This document shows positions 9,004-19,505 of a stretch of 64,000 bases of DNA, piece after piece. Made by a program: the position numbers and the translations under genes. The notes below the pieces were generated by a model. The model was not told the DNA's origin, did no database searches, and saw nothing but the letters and a program-made list of their open reading frames with translations. This stretch comes from Sphingomonas taxi (GTDB lineage Bacteria; Pseudomonadota; Alphaproteobacteria; Sphingomonadales; Sphingomonadaceae), in NCBI RefSeq assembly GCF_000764535.1, contig NZ_CP009571.1, positions 3,793,501 to 3,857,500 of the forward strand, in the 5' to 3' direction. Position 1 is the first letter of the stretch; the number at the start of each line of letters is the position of its first letter.

Positions 9004-9119
9004 GAACCTCTCCCGGCGGTCACCGCGACCGCCAAGCGCCTCCAACGCGCGAACGCCGGTGTCGACGCAGGAATTCGCACGTGCTTTGCGGTCCCGCGCT
9101 CCGGTCGGTAAGAGGCGGC

Positions 9120-9752
9120 ATGAACCCCAGCGACGTCACACCCGCGGATGCGCTCGTCATCGTCGATCCACAGATCGACTTCTGTCCCGGCGGGCGGCTC
9201 GCGGTGGCGGACGGCAACGCGGTGATGGCGCCGATCGCCGACCTCGCCGCGCGCTTCGCGCATGTCGTCGTGACGCAGGACTGGCATCCCGCCGGGCACA
9301 GTTCGTTCGCGAGCAGCCATGCCGGACGGCAGCCGTTCGAGACGGTGCGGATGCCGTATGGCGAGCAGGTGCTGTGGCCGGACCATTGCGTCCAGGGTAC
9401 GCCGGGCGCCGATTTCCATCCGGCGGTGGCCGCCGCGGTGGCGCGGGCGGGGCTGATCCTGCGCAAGGGGCAGCATCGGCACGTCGATTCCTATTCGGCC
9501 TTCTTCGAAAACGACAAGACGACGCGGACCGGGCTTGCGGGCTATTTGCGCGACATCGGGGTGCGGCGGTGCGTGTTCGTCGGGCTCGCCTACGACTTTT
9601 GCGTGGCGTGGTCGGCGCTGGATGCGCGGCGCGAGGGCTTCGCGGCGGCGATCTGGACGCCGTACACGCGGGCGATCGCGATGCCGCTGGCGCAGGGCAC
9701 GACGGTGGATGCGATCGAGGCGCAGCTCGCCGCCGCCGGGATCGCGTTCTAG
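9120..9752 (+). CDS. pncA: Nicotinamidase (PncA)
   Basis: Nicotinamidase of 210 residues, which hydrolyses nicotinamide to nicotinate and ammonia in the NAD salvage pathway. The catalytic triad of the isochorismatase fold is visible: Asp16 in IVDPQIDF, Lys in LILRKGQHRHVDSYSAF, and the nucleophilic Cys in AYDFCVAWSA. The metal site is seen in TQDWHPAGHSSF. ATG at 9120 is used because the frame upstream overlaps the divergent promoter region and adds non-conserved residues; AGAGG lies just upstream. The stop overlaps by 4 nt the stop end of the convergent GntR gene. Confidence 0.95.
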   Translation: MNPSDVTPADALVIVDPQIDFCPGGRLAVADGNAVMAPIADLAARFAHVVVTQDWHPAGHSSFASSHAGRQPFETVRMPYGEQVLWPDHCVQGTPGADFHPAVAAAVARAGLILRKGQHRHVDSYSAFFENDKTTRTGLAGYLRDIGVRRCVFVGLAYDFCVAWSALDARREGFAAAIWTPYTRAIAMPLAQGTTVDAIEAQLAAAGIAF

Positions 9753-10441
9753 CGGACGAAGATGTCGCTGATCGCGCGGTCGAAATGCGCGTCCATCAGC
9801 GTCGCGGCGGCGGTGGCGTCGCGATCGGCGATCGCGGCGGCGAGGTTGCGGTGGACGGCGAAGACCGTGTCGCGCTGCTCGGGCGTCTCGCGCGTCTGCC
9901 AGGCGGTGGGGACGGCGACGCGCATCAATTGCTCGAACGAGCGGACGATCTGGTGGAACAGCGCATTGCCGCCGGCGCGGGCGATCGCCTGATGAAAGGC
10001 GATGTCGTGGCGGATCAGCCGGTCGACGTCGTCGGCGCTGGTCGCCATCTGCGCGGCATGGTCGACGATCAGCCGGGCGTCGGCGTCGCTGCGATGCTCG
10101 GCGGCGAGCGCGGCGGTGCGCAATTCGAGCGTGCGACGGACGTCCCAGACGTCGCTGGTGGTGATCTGCGCGGTGGCGACGGCATGGTCGATCGAGGCGG
10201 CCATCACCGAGCCGTCGATCGCGCCGACGCGCGCCTTGCGGCCGTTGCCGACGTCGATGACGCGCAGCGCGGCGAGCGCGCCGAACGCCTCGCGCATCAC
10301 CGCGCGGCTGACGCCGAGGTCGCTGGCGAACTGGCCCTCGCCCGGCAAAGTGTCGCCGACCTTGAGGTCGGCGGCGCGGATATGGTCGCGGACGCGGCGG
10401 ACCGCCTGATCGACCAGCGAACCGGAAAGATCGGGGGTCAT
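9749..10441 (-). CDS. FadR-subfamily GntR regulator (FCD domain)
   Basis: A 230-residue dimeric repressor or activator. A GntR winged helix spans residues 1-70 (LPGEGQFASDLGVSRAVMREAFGALAALRVIDV). It is followed by an all-helical FCD domain with the metal/ligand residues in RHDIAFHQAI, VHRNLAAAI and DAHFDRAI. FCD regulators usually sense small carboxylic acids or sugar acids. The start overlaps the stop of the AraC gene (ATGA), so both regulators are made from one transcript. A homodimer of this type is the best candidate to bind the 13-bp palindromes at 11218-11253 and 16303-16345. Confidence 0.9.
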   Translation of the reverse strand: MTPDLSGSLVDQAVRRVRDHIRAADLKVGDTLPGEGQFASDLGVSRAVMREAFGALAALRVIDVGNGRKARVGAIDGSVMAASIDHAVATAQITTSDVWDVRRTLELRTAALAAEHRSDADARLIVDHAAQMATSADDVDRLIRHDIAFHQAIARAGGNALFHQIVRSFEQLMRVAVPTAWQTRETPEQRDTVFAVHRNLAAAIADRDATAAATLMDAHFDRAISDIFVR

Positions 10442-11181
10442 GCGGCGAGCGGGTGGTTGCGCAGCTGCGTCGGCGCCTGGCCGTAGCGGCGCGAGAAGGC
10501 GCGGGTGAAGCTGGCGTTGTTGAGATAGCCGCAGCGATAGCCGATCGACGAGACCGGCAAATCAGTGGCGAGCAGCAGCTCGCGCGCGCCGCTCAGCCGG
10601 CGGTCGGTGATCGCGTCGGCGACGCTCATTGCGAACATCGAGCGGAAACCGCGCGTGAGCTTGGCGCGGTTGAGGCCGCAGGCGCGCGAGATCGAATCGA
10701 GCGTGAGCTTCTCGTGCCAGCGCTCGTCGATCAGGCGGCGCGCCGCGGCGATGCGTTGCGCCTCGCCGGCGGACAGGGCGCCGCTGCCGTCGGCGGGGAT
10801 CAGGCTGCCCTCGCCCAGTTTCTCGAAGGTCGCGCAGATCAGCTCGATGCACTTGGCGATGCGCAGCGTCGCGGCGGCGGCGCTCGCCAGCCGGCCGGGT
10901 TGCAGGGTCAGCGCGATCGCGCGCATGTCGCTGGGGATATGCCAGCTGCCGGCGCGGTCGGGTGCGCCGCCGAAGATGCGGGTGCAGGCGGTGGTCGCGA
11001 CGACGAAGACGATCTCCGCCGTTTCGAGCGCGTCGGCGTCGGCGGCCGGGTGGAAGTCGAAGGTCGCGGGGGCGAGCCGGTAGCCGAACGCCACCGCCTC
11101 GAACGTCCAGTCCACCATCGGCAACGGTCCCTCGCCGATGAAGGCGAACATTTCCGGCGATACCTCGACCCGCGTTTTCAT
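10438..11181 (-). CDS. AraC family transcriptional regulator
   Basis: A 247-residue protein. The C-terminal 100 residues hold two helix-turn-helix motifs (KLTLDSISRACGLNRAKLTRGFRSMFAMSVADAI and LPVSSIGYRCGYLNNASFTRAFSRRYGQAP), diagnostic of the AraC/XylS family. The N-terminal part (about 1-140) is not a classic cupin and matches no sensor domain I recognise. Cotranscribed with the downstream FCD regulator (4-nt overlap). The 62-nt gap upstream carries two copies of the palindrome shared with the TonB receptor promoter. Confidence 0.9.
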   Translation of the reverse strand: MKTRVEVSPEMFAFIGEGPLPMVDWTFEAVAFGYRLAPATFDFHPAADADALETAEIVFVVATTACTRIFGGAPDRAGSWHIPSDMRAIALTLQPGRLASAAAATLRIAKCIELICATFEKLGEGSLIPADGSGALSAGEAQRIAAARRLIDERWHEKLTLDSISRACGLNRAKLTRGFRSMFAMSVADAITDRRLSGARELLLATDLPVSSIGYRCGYLNNASFTRAFSRRYGQAPTQLRNHPLAA

Positions 11182-11216
11182 CCTGACCTCTCATTCTATT
11201 GTTGAGGGCGTGATGA

Positions 11217-11254
11217 ACCTATCGGATAGCTGATGCAAGAGCTTTCAGATAGGT
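11217..11254. promoter_or_regulatory. Palindrome pair before araC-gntR genes
   Basis: Two 13-bp sites fitting CCTWTCNGAWAGG on one strand or the other: 11218-11230, whose core CTATCGGATAG is a perfect palindrome, and 11241-11253 (GCTTTCAGATAGG). Their centres are 23 bp apart and the whole forms an inverted repeat with AACCTATC/GATAGGTT ends. The near edge lies 37 nt upstream of the AraC start; the far site overlaps the stop codon of the MFS gene. Same motif and same 37-nt distance as at the TonB receptor promoter. Probably an operator for the FCD regulator. Confidence 0.6.
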
Positions 11255-12534
11255 TCCGCGGTCGCCGTCGCGGGGGCGCGGCGCATCGCGACGAAGAAGG
11301 CGAGCAGCGACAGCGTGCTGGTCGCGGCGCCGACGGTGGCGAGCCCCTGGTCGAGGTGCGATTCGCCGCCGAACAGGCTGCTTGCCGCCGCGACCAGCGT
11401 CGGGGCGACGCCGAAGCCGATCAGCCCGGCGATGGCGATGAACGCGCCGATGCACAGGCCGCGCAGCTCGTTGGGGATGAGCACGGTCAGCGCCACCGAG
11501 GTGACGACGCCGGTCACCGCGCCGCACAGCAGCAGCAGCCCGAGCGCCGCCCCGAACACGGGGACAGAAGGGGCGATCGGGAACAGCCCGGCGGGGATGC
11601 CGACCGCGGCGGCGATCACCGCGCCGATCAGCAGGCCGCCGCGGCGACCGCTCTTCTGCCCCCAGTCGGCGGAGACGCCACCGACGATCGCGCCGAGCAG
11701 GCCGGCGACGAAGATCATCGTTCCCATCCAGCCCGCGACCTGATCGGGGCGGAGGCCGAAGCTGCGCGACAGCACGGGCGCGGCCCAGATCGCGGCGGCG
11801 GCGTCGGCCATCACGACGCTGACCTGTCCCATGAACAAGGGCAGCAGGAAGCCGCGGCGCGCCCACAGTTCGCCGGCGACGACGCGGAACGGGGCGTGGG
11901 TGCTCGCGGCGACTTCGTGGCGGGCGGGCTCGCGCAGCAGGAACAGCGGGATCATGAAGACGGCGCCGAGCAAAGCGAGCGCGAGATGCGCGCTGCGCCA
12001 CGGCGCGGCGTGCCAGAACCAGTCAGGTGCGCCGCCATGGAGGAACAGGCCGAACAAGGCGCCGGTGAGGCCGAACGCCATCGCCTGCCCGAGCGACTTG
12101 CCGAGGTTGACGACGAGCAACGCGCGGCCGCGCTGCGTCGGCGGGCAGAGGTCGGCGCAGAGCGACAGCGCGGCGGTGAGCGCGCCGGTGGTGCCGATGC
12201 CGGTCAGCATGCGCGCGACGAACAGCAAGGCGACGCTCTGCGCGACCGCGGTGAGGACGGTGCCGAGGACGAAGGTGGCGACCAGCACGATCATGATGCG
12301 GACGCGATTGTGGCGGTCGACCCAGATGCCGATCGGGATCGAGAAGAGCGCGAGCGGCAATGCGGCGCTGAGCCCCTGGATCAGACTTAGGGTATAGTCG
12401 CTGAGGTGGAGTTCAGCCTTGGCGCCCTCCTGCACGGTGCCGAACGATCCCATCGTCGCGAAGCCGAGCATCATCGCCAAGGCGAGAGCGAGCAGCGGGA
12501 GGAGCGAGCGGGAGAAGGCGGGCGTGGCGGGCAT
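11245..12534 (-). CDS. MFS transporter, probable organic-acid importer
   Basis: A 429-residue major facilitator protein with 12 hydrophobic segments. The first loop has the MFS signature DRHNRVRIMI and the mid-loop carries a long hydrophilic stretch (LREPARHEVAASTHAP). ATG at 12534 has AGGAG 7 nt upstream; the frame remains open far upstream only because of base composition. It lies downstream of the TonB receptor and the FAD-linked dehydrogenase on the same strand, so it is the likely inner-membrane step for the substrate taken up by the receptor. A REP-like hairpin pair separates it from the dehydrogenase and may lower its expression. Confidence 0.88.
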   Translation of the reverse strand: MPATPAFSRSLLPLLALALAMMLGFATMGSFGTVQEGAKAELHLSDYTLSLIQGLSAALPLALFSIPIGIWVDRHNRVRIMIVLVATFVLGTVLTAVAQSVALLFVARMLTGIGTTGALTAALSLCADLCPPTQRGRALLVVNLGKSLGQAMAFGLTGALFGLFLHGGAPDWFWHAAPWRSAHLALALLGAVFMIPLFLLREPARHEVAASTHAPFRVVAGELWARRGFLLPLFMGQVSVVMADAAAAIWAAPVLSRSFGLRPDQVAGWMGTMIFVAGLLGAIVGGVSADWGQKSGRRGGLLIGAVIAAAVGIPAGLFPIAPSVPVFGAALGLLLLCGAVTGVVTSVALTVLIPNELRGLCIGAFIAIAGLIGFGVAPTLVAAASSLFGGESHLDQGLATVGAATSTLSLLAFFVAMRRAPATATAEPI

Positions 12535-12560
12535 GGCTGGCTCCTGGGGTGACGAAGTAC

Positions 12561-12666
12561 ACCCCTCCCCTTCAGGGGAGGGGTGGGGGGCGGGGGGTGT
12601 CTCACCGAGGCCTACGCTCACGGACAGGCCCCACCCCAACCCCTCCCCTGAAGGGGAGGGGCTTTT
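12561..12666. repeat. Paired CCCCTCCCC hairpins within an operon
   Basis: Two nearly identical palindromes, 12561-12584 and 12640-12661, each of the form CCCCTCCCCTTCAGGGGAGG, flank a G-rich spacer. They form an inverted dimer of about 100 bp, like a REPIN. The element sits between the FAD-linked dehydrogenase stop and the MFS start in the same transcript, where the hairpins could act as an attenuator or mRNA stabiliser. Confidence 0.75.
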
Positions 12667-12674
12667 AGGAACGG

Positions 12675-14075
12675 TCACAGACTGAAGATCTTGCCCGGGT
12701 TGAACAGGTCCTTCGGGTCGAGCGCGCGTTTCAGCGTGCGCATCACGTCGACGGCGTCGCCGAGTTCCTCGACCAGCCAATGCTGCTTGCCGATGCCGAT
12801 GCCGTGTTCGCCGGTGCACGTTCCGTCCATCGCCAGCGCGCGGGCGACGAGGCGGGCGTTGACGCCCTCGACCTCGGCGAGATCCGCTTTGGACTGCGGA
12901 TCCATCGCGAAGATGACGTGGAAATTGCCGTCGCCGACATGGCCGAGGATCGTCGCGGGGACGCTGCACGTCGCGAGGTCCGCCTTGGTCGCGGTGATGC
13001 ATTCGGGCAGGCGGCTGATCGGCACGCATACGTCGGTCGCCCAGCCGACCGCGCCGGGGCGCAGCGCCACCGCGGCATAATAGGCCTCGTGCCGTGCCTT
13101 CCACAATCTGCCGCGCTCCTCCGGGAGGTTGGACCAGGCGAAGTCGCCGCCGCCATTCTCCGCGGCGAGCATGCCGACCATCTCGACCTGCTCGGCGACG
13201 CCGCCCGGCGAGCCGTGGAATTCGAAGAACAAGGTCGTCACCTCGGGCAAGGCGAGCTTCGACCAGGCGTTGACCGCGCGGATCTGCATGTCGTCGAGGA
13301 TCTCGACGCGGGCGAGCGGCACGCCGGCCTGGATCGACTGGACGACGGTGGTGATCGCGCCTTCGAGGCTGTCGAAGCCGCACACCGCGGACGAGATCGT
13401 CTCGGGGATCGGATGCAGGCGCAGCGTCACCTCGGTGATGATGCCGAGCGTGCCCTCGCTGCCGACGTAGAGGCGGGTGAGGTCGTAGCCCGCCGCCGAC
13501 TTGCGCGCGCGGCGCGCGGTGGTGACGACCCTGCCGTCGGGGGTGACGACCTTGAGGCTCAGCACCGCTTCGCGCATCGTGCCGTAGCGCACCGCATTGG
13601 TGCCGCTGGCGCGGGTCGAGGCCATGCCGCCGATCGTGGCATTGGCGCCGGGATCGATCGGGAAGAACAGGCCGGTGTCGCGGAGATGCTCGTTGAGCTG
13701 CTCGCGGCGGCAGCCCGCCTGCACCGTACAGTCGAAATCCTCGGCATTGACCGCGACGATCTGGTTCATCTCGCCGAGATTGACGCTGACGCCGCCGCGC
13801 ACCGGCACCGCATTGCCCTCGATCGAGGTGCCGGCGCCGAACGGCACGATCGGCACGTCGGCGGCCACGCAGAGGTTGACGAGATCGACGACATCCTCGG
13901 TCGAATGCGCGAACACGACCGCGTCGGGCAGGACGACGTCGAAATGCGCCTCGTTCGAGCCATGCTGGCGCAGCATCGCGTCGGTGAGATGGAGGCGCTC
14001 GCCGAAGCGCGCGCGCAGCCGGTCGAGGAACGCCGGGTCAGGCGCGGCGCGGGGGAGGGCTGTGTCGATATGCAT
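12675..14075 (-). CDS. FAD-linked 2-hydroxyacid dehydrogenase (GlcD/Dld-like)
   Basis: Flavoprotein of 466 residues in the FAD-binding-4/FAD-oxidase C family, which oxidises D-lactate, glycolate or related 2-hydroxyacids and passes electrons to the respiratory chain. The FAD-binding part shows PIVPFGAGTSIEGNAVPV, DPGANATIGGMASTRASGTNAVRYG and YVGSEGTLGIITEVTLRLHP. The C-terminal cap has GHVGDGNFHV and the terminal CTGEHGIGIGKQHWL ... NPGKIFSL typical of D-lactate dehydrogenases. ATG at 14075 lies 4 nt from the TonB receptor stop, so it is cotranscribed with it. The exact hydroxyacid is unknown. Confidence 0.92.
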   Translation of the reverse strand: MHIDTALPRAAPDPAFLDRLRARFGERLHLTDAMLRQHGSNEAHFDVVLPDAVVFAHSTEDVVDLVNLCVAADVPIVPFGAGTSIEGNAVPVRGGVSVNLGEMNQIVAVNAEDFDCTVQAGCRREQLNEHLRDTGLFFPIDPGANATIGGMASTRASGTNAVRYGTMREAVLSLKVVTPDGRVVTTARRARKSAAGYDLTRLYVGSEGTLGIITEVTLRLHPIPETISSAVCGFDSLEGAITTVVQSIQAGVPLARVEILDDMQIRAVNAWSKLALPEVTTLFFEFHGSPGGVAEQVEMVGMLAAENGGGDFAWSNLPEERGRLWKARHEAYYAAVALRPGAVGWATDVCVPISRLPECITATKADLATCSVPATILGHVGDGNFHVIFAMDPQSKADLAEVEGVNARLVARALAMDGTCTGEHGIGIGKQHWLVEELGDAVDVMRTLKRALDPKDLFNPGKIFSL

Positions 14076-14079
14076 GGGG

Positions 14080-16266
<2,187 letters not shown>

Positions 16267-16301
16267 CGAAAATCCTCTCTTTGGCCGGTGAGTCTTCGCC
16301 C

Positions 16302-16346
16302 ACCTGTCAGAAAGGTTGTGCGCCTTTCGCTACCTATCCGAAAGGT
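16302..16346. promoter_or_regulatory. Palindrome pair before TonB receptor gene
   Basis: Two sites, 16303-16315 (CCTGTCAGAAAGG) and 16333-16345 (CCTATCCGAAAGG), with centres 30 bp apart, about three helical turns. They fit CCTWTCNGAWAGG with one base off in the first. The near edge is 37 nt upstream of the receptor start, the same distance as for the pair before the AraC gene. Probably operators for the cluster's own regulator. Confidence 0.6.
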
Positions 16347-16383
16347 CGATCGGATATGCCGATCGGCTCTGCGACTTCGCCGA

Positions 16384-17145
16384 TCACCAGCAGCTGTAAC
16401 CGCCGTCGGCGAGGACGATGCTGCCGGTCATCAGGCTGGCGGCGTCGCTGGCGAGGAAATGGACGATCGCGGCGACCTCCTCGGGTTCGCCGAGCCGCGC
16501 CTGCGGCGTGCCGTCGATCCAGCGGCGGTACATTTCGCTCTCCTTGTCGGCGAAGGCGTTGAGCGGGGTGGCGATATAGGTCGGCGCGACCGCGTTGACG
16601 CGTACGCCGCGCGGCGCCCATTCGGCGGCGAGGCTGCGGGTGAGCTGATGCACCGCGGCCTTGCTGGCGTTGTAATAGCTCTGCGGCTGCGGGCGGTTGA
16701 CGATGAACCCCGACATCGAGCCGATGTTGACGATGCTGCCCCTGCCGCGCGCCAGCATATGCCGGCCGAAGGCGCGCGCGCACCAGAAGGTGCCGTTGAG
16801 GTTGACGTCGAGGACGTTGCGCCATTGCTCGTCGGTGACGTCTTCGGCGGGGGTATCGCTGCGCGCGATGCCGGCGTTGTTGACGAGCACGTCGACCACG
16901 CCGGCGCTGTCGGCGATGCGGGTCACCGCGGCAGGGTCGGTGACGTCGAGCAGGACACCGTCGACGGGGCGGTCCTGGCCACGCAGGCGCTCGAGCGCGG
17001 CGCCGAGCGCGTCGGGATCGCGGTCGGCGAGGATGACGCGCGCGCCGGCCTCGCCGAGCGCATCGGCGCAGGCGAAGCCGATGCCCTGCGCGGCGCCGGT
17101 GACGAAGGCGGTGCGCCCGTCGAGGCGCAGACGATCGAGATACAT
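16384..17145 (-). CDS. Short-chain dehydrogenase/reductase
   Basis: Classical SDR of 253 residues. The nucleotide motif is GAAQGIG (residues 17-23), with Asp41 at the end of strand 2 favouring NAD over NADP; NNAG is at 89-92 and the catalytic Ser143, Tyr158 and Lys162 (YYNASK) are all present. The C-terminal LADGGYSCW is typical of polyol/3-oxoacyl-like SDRs. The gene starts 13 nt after the stop of the carboxylesterase gene on the same strand, so the two are one operon: the SDR may oxidise the alcohol released by the esterase. Substrate not identifiable. Confidence 0.9.
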   Translation of the reverse strand: MYLDRLRLDGRTAFVTGAAQGIGFACADALGEAGARVILADRDPDALGAALERLRGQDRPVDGVLLDVTDPAAVTRIADSAGVVDVLVNNAGIARSDTPAEDVTDEQWRNVLDVNLNGTFWCARAFGRHMLARGRGSIVNIGSMSGFIVNRPQPQSYYNASKAAVHQLTRSLAAEWAPRGVRVNAVAPTYIATPLNAFADKESEMYRRWIDGTPQARLGEPEEVAAIVHFLASDAASLMTGSIVLADGGYSCW

Positions 17146-17158
17146 GGGCGCAATCCGA

Positions 17159-18664
17159 TCAGGGCAGGAAGGCGGCGGCGGGCATCACCGGTTCGGCAAC
17201 CGGTTCGCCGGCGGCGAGCTGGTAGACGGTGCGGCCGTCGCGCTCGAACGGCGCCCAGGGCAGCGATCCGTCGCGGGCGAATTGCACCCAGAGCGCATGG
17301 ATGCGGTCGGCGAGGTCCTGCGGCGGCGCGGTGCCGCACAATCCTTCCGCGCCGGTGCAGGTGGCGAGGCTGTCGAAGACGAAGGGCAATTCCATGCCGT
17401 GCGACGCGCCGAGCCCGTCGCCGTAGCGCGGTGAGCGCCATTCGAATTCGTACATATGGGTGCGGCCGCGATGCTCCTCGGCGAAGCGGCGCGCCGGCCA
17501 GCGGAAGACAAGGTCGGTCAACGCGTCGGTCAGCACCTGTCCGGCGGGTTTGCCGCGCCCCATGCCATAGGCCTTGAGCACGGCCCAGGCGCGTGGCTGC
17601 GACTTGCGCAGCACGACCCAGGCGAGCAGCCTGCCGACCGCGCTGTTCAATTTGTCGCGGACGCCGCTGGGGACGAGATAGAGGTTCATCTCCTCGCGGT
17701 TGCTGCCGATCAGCAGCGCGACCTCGGCGCCGGCGCCCTGTTTGAGCGCCTCGAGCGGCGCGAGCGGCAGCACGTCGTCGCCGTGGACGGGGACGAAGCG
17801 GCTGATCCCGAACACCGGCTCGCGCCCGTCGTCGCCGCGCAGGTCGAGCCGGGTGGTGGGCAGCGACACCGTCTCCACCGCATCGAGCAGCGGGTCGCCG
17901 GGTGCGACGCTCGCGAACCCGGCGCGATCGGGGGTGACGCCGAGCAACGCCGCCATCTTGCGCACCAGCCGCTGCGCGACCGGGACGGTGCGGGTCATGC
18001 CGCCATGGCCGCTCTGCACGATGGCACGCTGGAACAGCCCCCTGGCGAGCGGCGAGGCGATCAGATCGGCGATCGCCATCGCGCCCGCGCTCTCACCGAA
18101 GACGGTGACGTTGGCGGGATCGCCGCCGAAGGCCGCGATCTCGTCGCGCACCCAGCCGAGCGCGGCGATCATGTCGCGCAGGCCGAGGTTGGTCGGCACG
18201 CCCGGGATCGGCAGGAAGCCGTCGACCCCCATGCGATAGTTGATCGCGACATAGACGATGCCGTCGCGCGCGAAGCTCGCGCCGGTCTGCACGCCCGCGT
18301 CCTTGCTGCCGACGACGAAGCCGCCGCCGTGGATGAACACCATGACCGGGCGCGCCCGCTCGTCCCCCGCCGGGCACCAGACGTCGAGCGCGAGATATTC
18401 GTCGCCCGGCGTCCAGCCCTCGCCGATCAGCGGCGCGGCATCGAGGCCGGGCAGCTTGCGGGTTCGCTGCGGCGCGTTGGCGCCGGGCTCGACCGCCGGC
18501 CGCACGCCGGACCAGCGCGGCACCGGTGCGGGCGGCGCGAAGCGGTGCGCGCCGACGGGGGCCGCGGCATAGGGAATGCCGCGAAAGACGGTGAGCGCGC
18601 CATGGCGGCGCCCTTCGACCGGTCCGGCACCGGTCTCGACCACGGGAGGGGGAAGCGACGACAT
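17159..18664 (-). CDS. Carboxylesterase, type B
   Basis: A 501-residue alpha/beta hydrolase of the carboxylesterase/cholinesterase family. The oxyanion hole HGGGF lies at 112-116 and the nucleophile Ser192 in GESAG. The acidic residue is likely in GSNREEMNLY and the histidine in GASHGMELPFVF. There is no signal peptide, so it should act in the cytoplasm after import. It is first in an operon with the SDR and divides the cluster from the GAF gene. It would cleave an ester-linked substrate brought in by the TonB receptor and MFS protein; this is inference from the neighbourhood. Confidence 0.92.
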   Translation of the reverse strand: MSSLPPPVVETGAGPVEGRRHGALTVFRGIPYAAAPVGAHRFAPPAPVPRWSGVRPAVEPGANAPQRTRKLPGLDAAPLIGEGWTPGDEYLALDVWCPAGDERARPVMVFIHGGGFVVGSKDAGVQTGASFARDGIVYVAINYRMGVDGFLPIPGVPTNLGLRDMIAALGWVRDEIAAFGGDPANVTVFGESAGAMAIADLIASPLARGLFQRAIVQSGHGGMTRTVPVAQRLVRKMAALLGVTPDRAGFASVAPGDPLLDAVETVSLPTTRLDLRGDDGREPVFGISRFVPVHGDDVLPLAPLEALKQGAGAEVALLIGSNREEMNLYLVPSGVRDKLNSAVGRLLAWVVLRKSQPRAWAVLKAYGMGRGKPAGQVLTDALTDLVFRWPARRFAEEHRGRTHMYEFEWRSPRYGDGLGASHGMELPFVFDSLATCTGAEGLCGTAPPQDLADRIHALWVQFARDGSLPWAPFERDGRTVYQLAAGEPVAEPVMPAAAFLP

Positions 18665-18766
18665 CCTGCCCTTATGCCGCGGGCCGGGCGCCCGGCGTAG
18701 CGCCCATCGTTATGCCGATCGGGTGATTTGCCGTGCCCGGCGAGGGCGGCCTGACCCGCGGCCCGA

Positions 18767-19327
18767 TCAGACGTCGGACTCGAGGCGGAGCCGCCAGGGC
18801 GTCGGTGCGGGGGTGGGGGCGGGGGCGATGGCGGCGATGGCGCGCTCGGCTTCGCGGGCCATCATGACGAGCAGCGACCGGTCGAAATCCCCGGTCAGCG
18901 GTGCACTGTCGGCGATGCAGAGTGCGCCAAGCGCCATGCCCGCCTCGTCGTGGATCGGCACGCCCGCGTAGAAGCGGACGAAGGGATCGCGGGTGACGCT
19001 GTCGAACTTGGCGAAGCGGGCGTCCTCGCGCGCATCGGGCACGACGAGCGCTCGACCACCCTGCTGGATCGTCACCGCGCAGAAGGCGGTGCTGCGCGCG
19101 GTCTCGGCGATGCCGAGGCCACGCTCGGCGAGCAGGATCTGCGAGCGTTTGTCGATGATCGAGATCGCCGCATAGGGCCGGTGATAATGATCGCGCACGA
19201 CGTCGACGATCCGCGCGAGTTCGGTGCTGCCGCGCATCGAAACCGCCCGGCTGCGATCCACGGCAAGCTGCCGCGTCTTCTCCGCGGAGAAAGCATCAAA
19301 CCATGAACTGACGCGCGGCTCGTTCAC
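18767..19327 (-). CDS. GAF domain protein
   Basis: A 186-residue soluble protein consisting almost only of a GAF sensor domain (about residues 25-165: ARIVDVVRDHYHRPYAAISIIDKRSQILLAERGLG, FCAVTIQQGGRALVVPDAREDARFAKFDSV, YAGVPIHDEAGMALGALCIAD). The C-terminus is a Pro/Ala/Thr-rich tail. No output domain, so it may act as a free-standing ligand or redox sensor that works on a partner. Monocistronic. The 178 bp upstream (19328-19505) is less GC-rich than the surroundings and shows no clear gene. Confidence 0.85.
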   Translation of the reverse strand: MNEPRVSSWFDAFSAEKTRQLAVDRSRAVSMRGSTELARIVDVVRDHYHRPYAAISIIDKRSQILLAERGLGIAETARSTAFCAVTIQQGGRALVVPDAREDARFAKFDSVTRDPFVRFYAGVPIHDEAGMALGALCIADSAPLTGDFDRSLLVMMAREAERAIAAIAPAPTPAPTPWRLRLESDV

Positions 19328-19505
19328 CGTGCTCTCCCACCTGTTTCATCAACAACTCTAAGTATCGCAATTGGTTGCCTAACAACGCAACTGAAAATAC
19401 CAAGCAAAGCCGGTGGATATCGGCAGCTGTCGTCAGCAGGGGAGAACAAATCGGCGAAGAATAATCCAACCGAAATGAGGCGAATTCTCGTTAACGGACG
19501 ATTTA

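Noticed and set aside
6812..10486. Forward open frame of 1224 codons
   Set aside because: Runs antisense through the DUF885 gene and then over pncA in another frame; no conserved motifs, a by-product of high GC.
16355..18722. Shared 12-mer TATGCCGATCGG at 16355 and 18711
   Set aside because: Found near the SDR stop and upstream of the esterase, but short and rich in common sphingomonad words; no symmetry that would support an operator.
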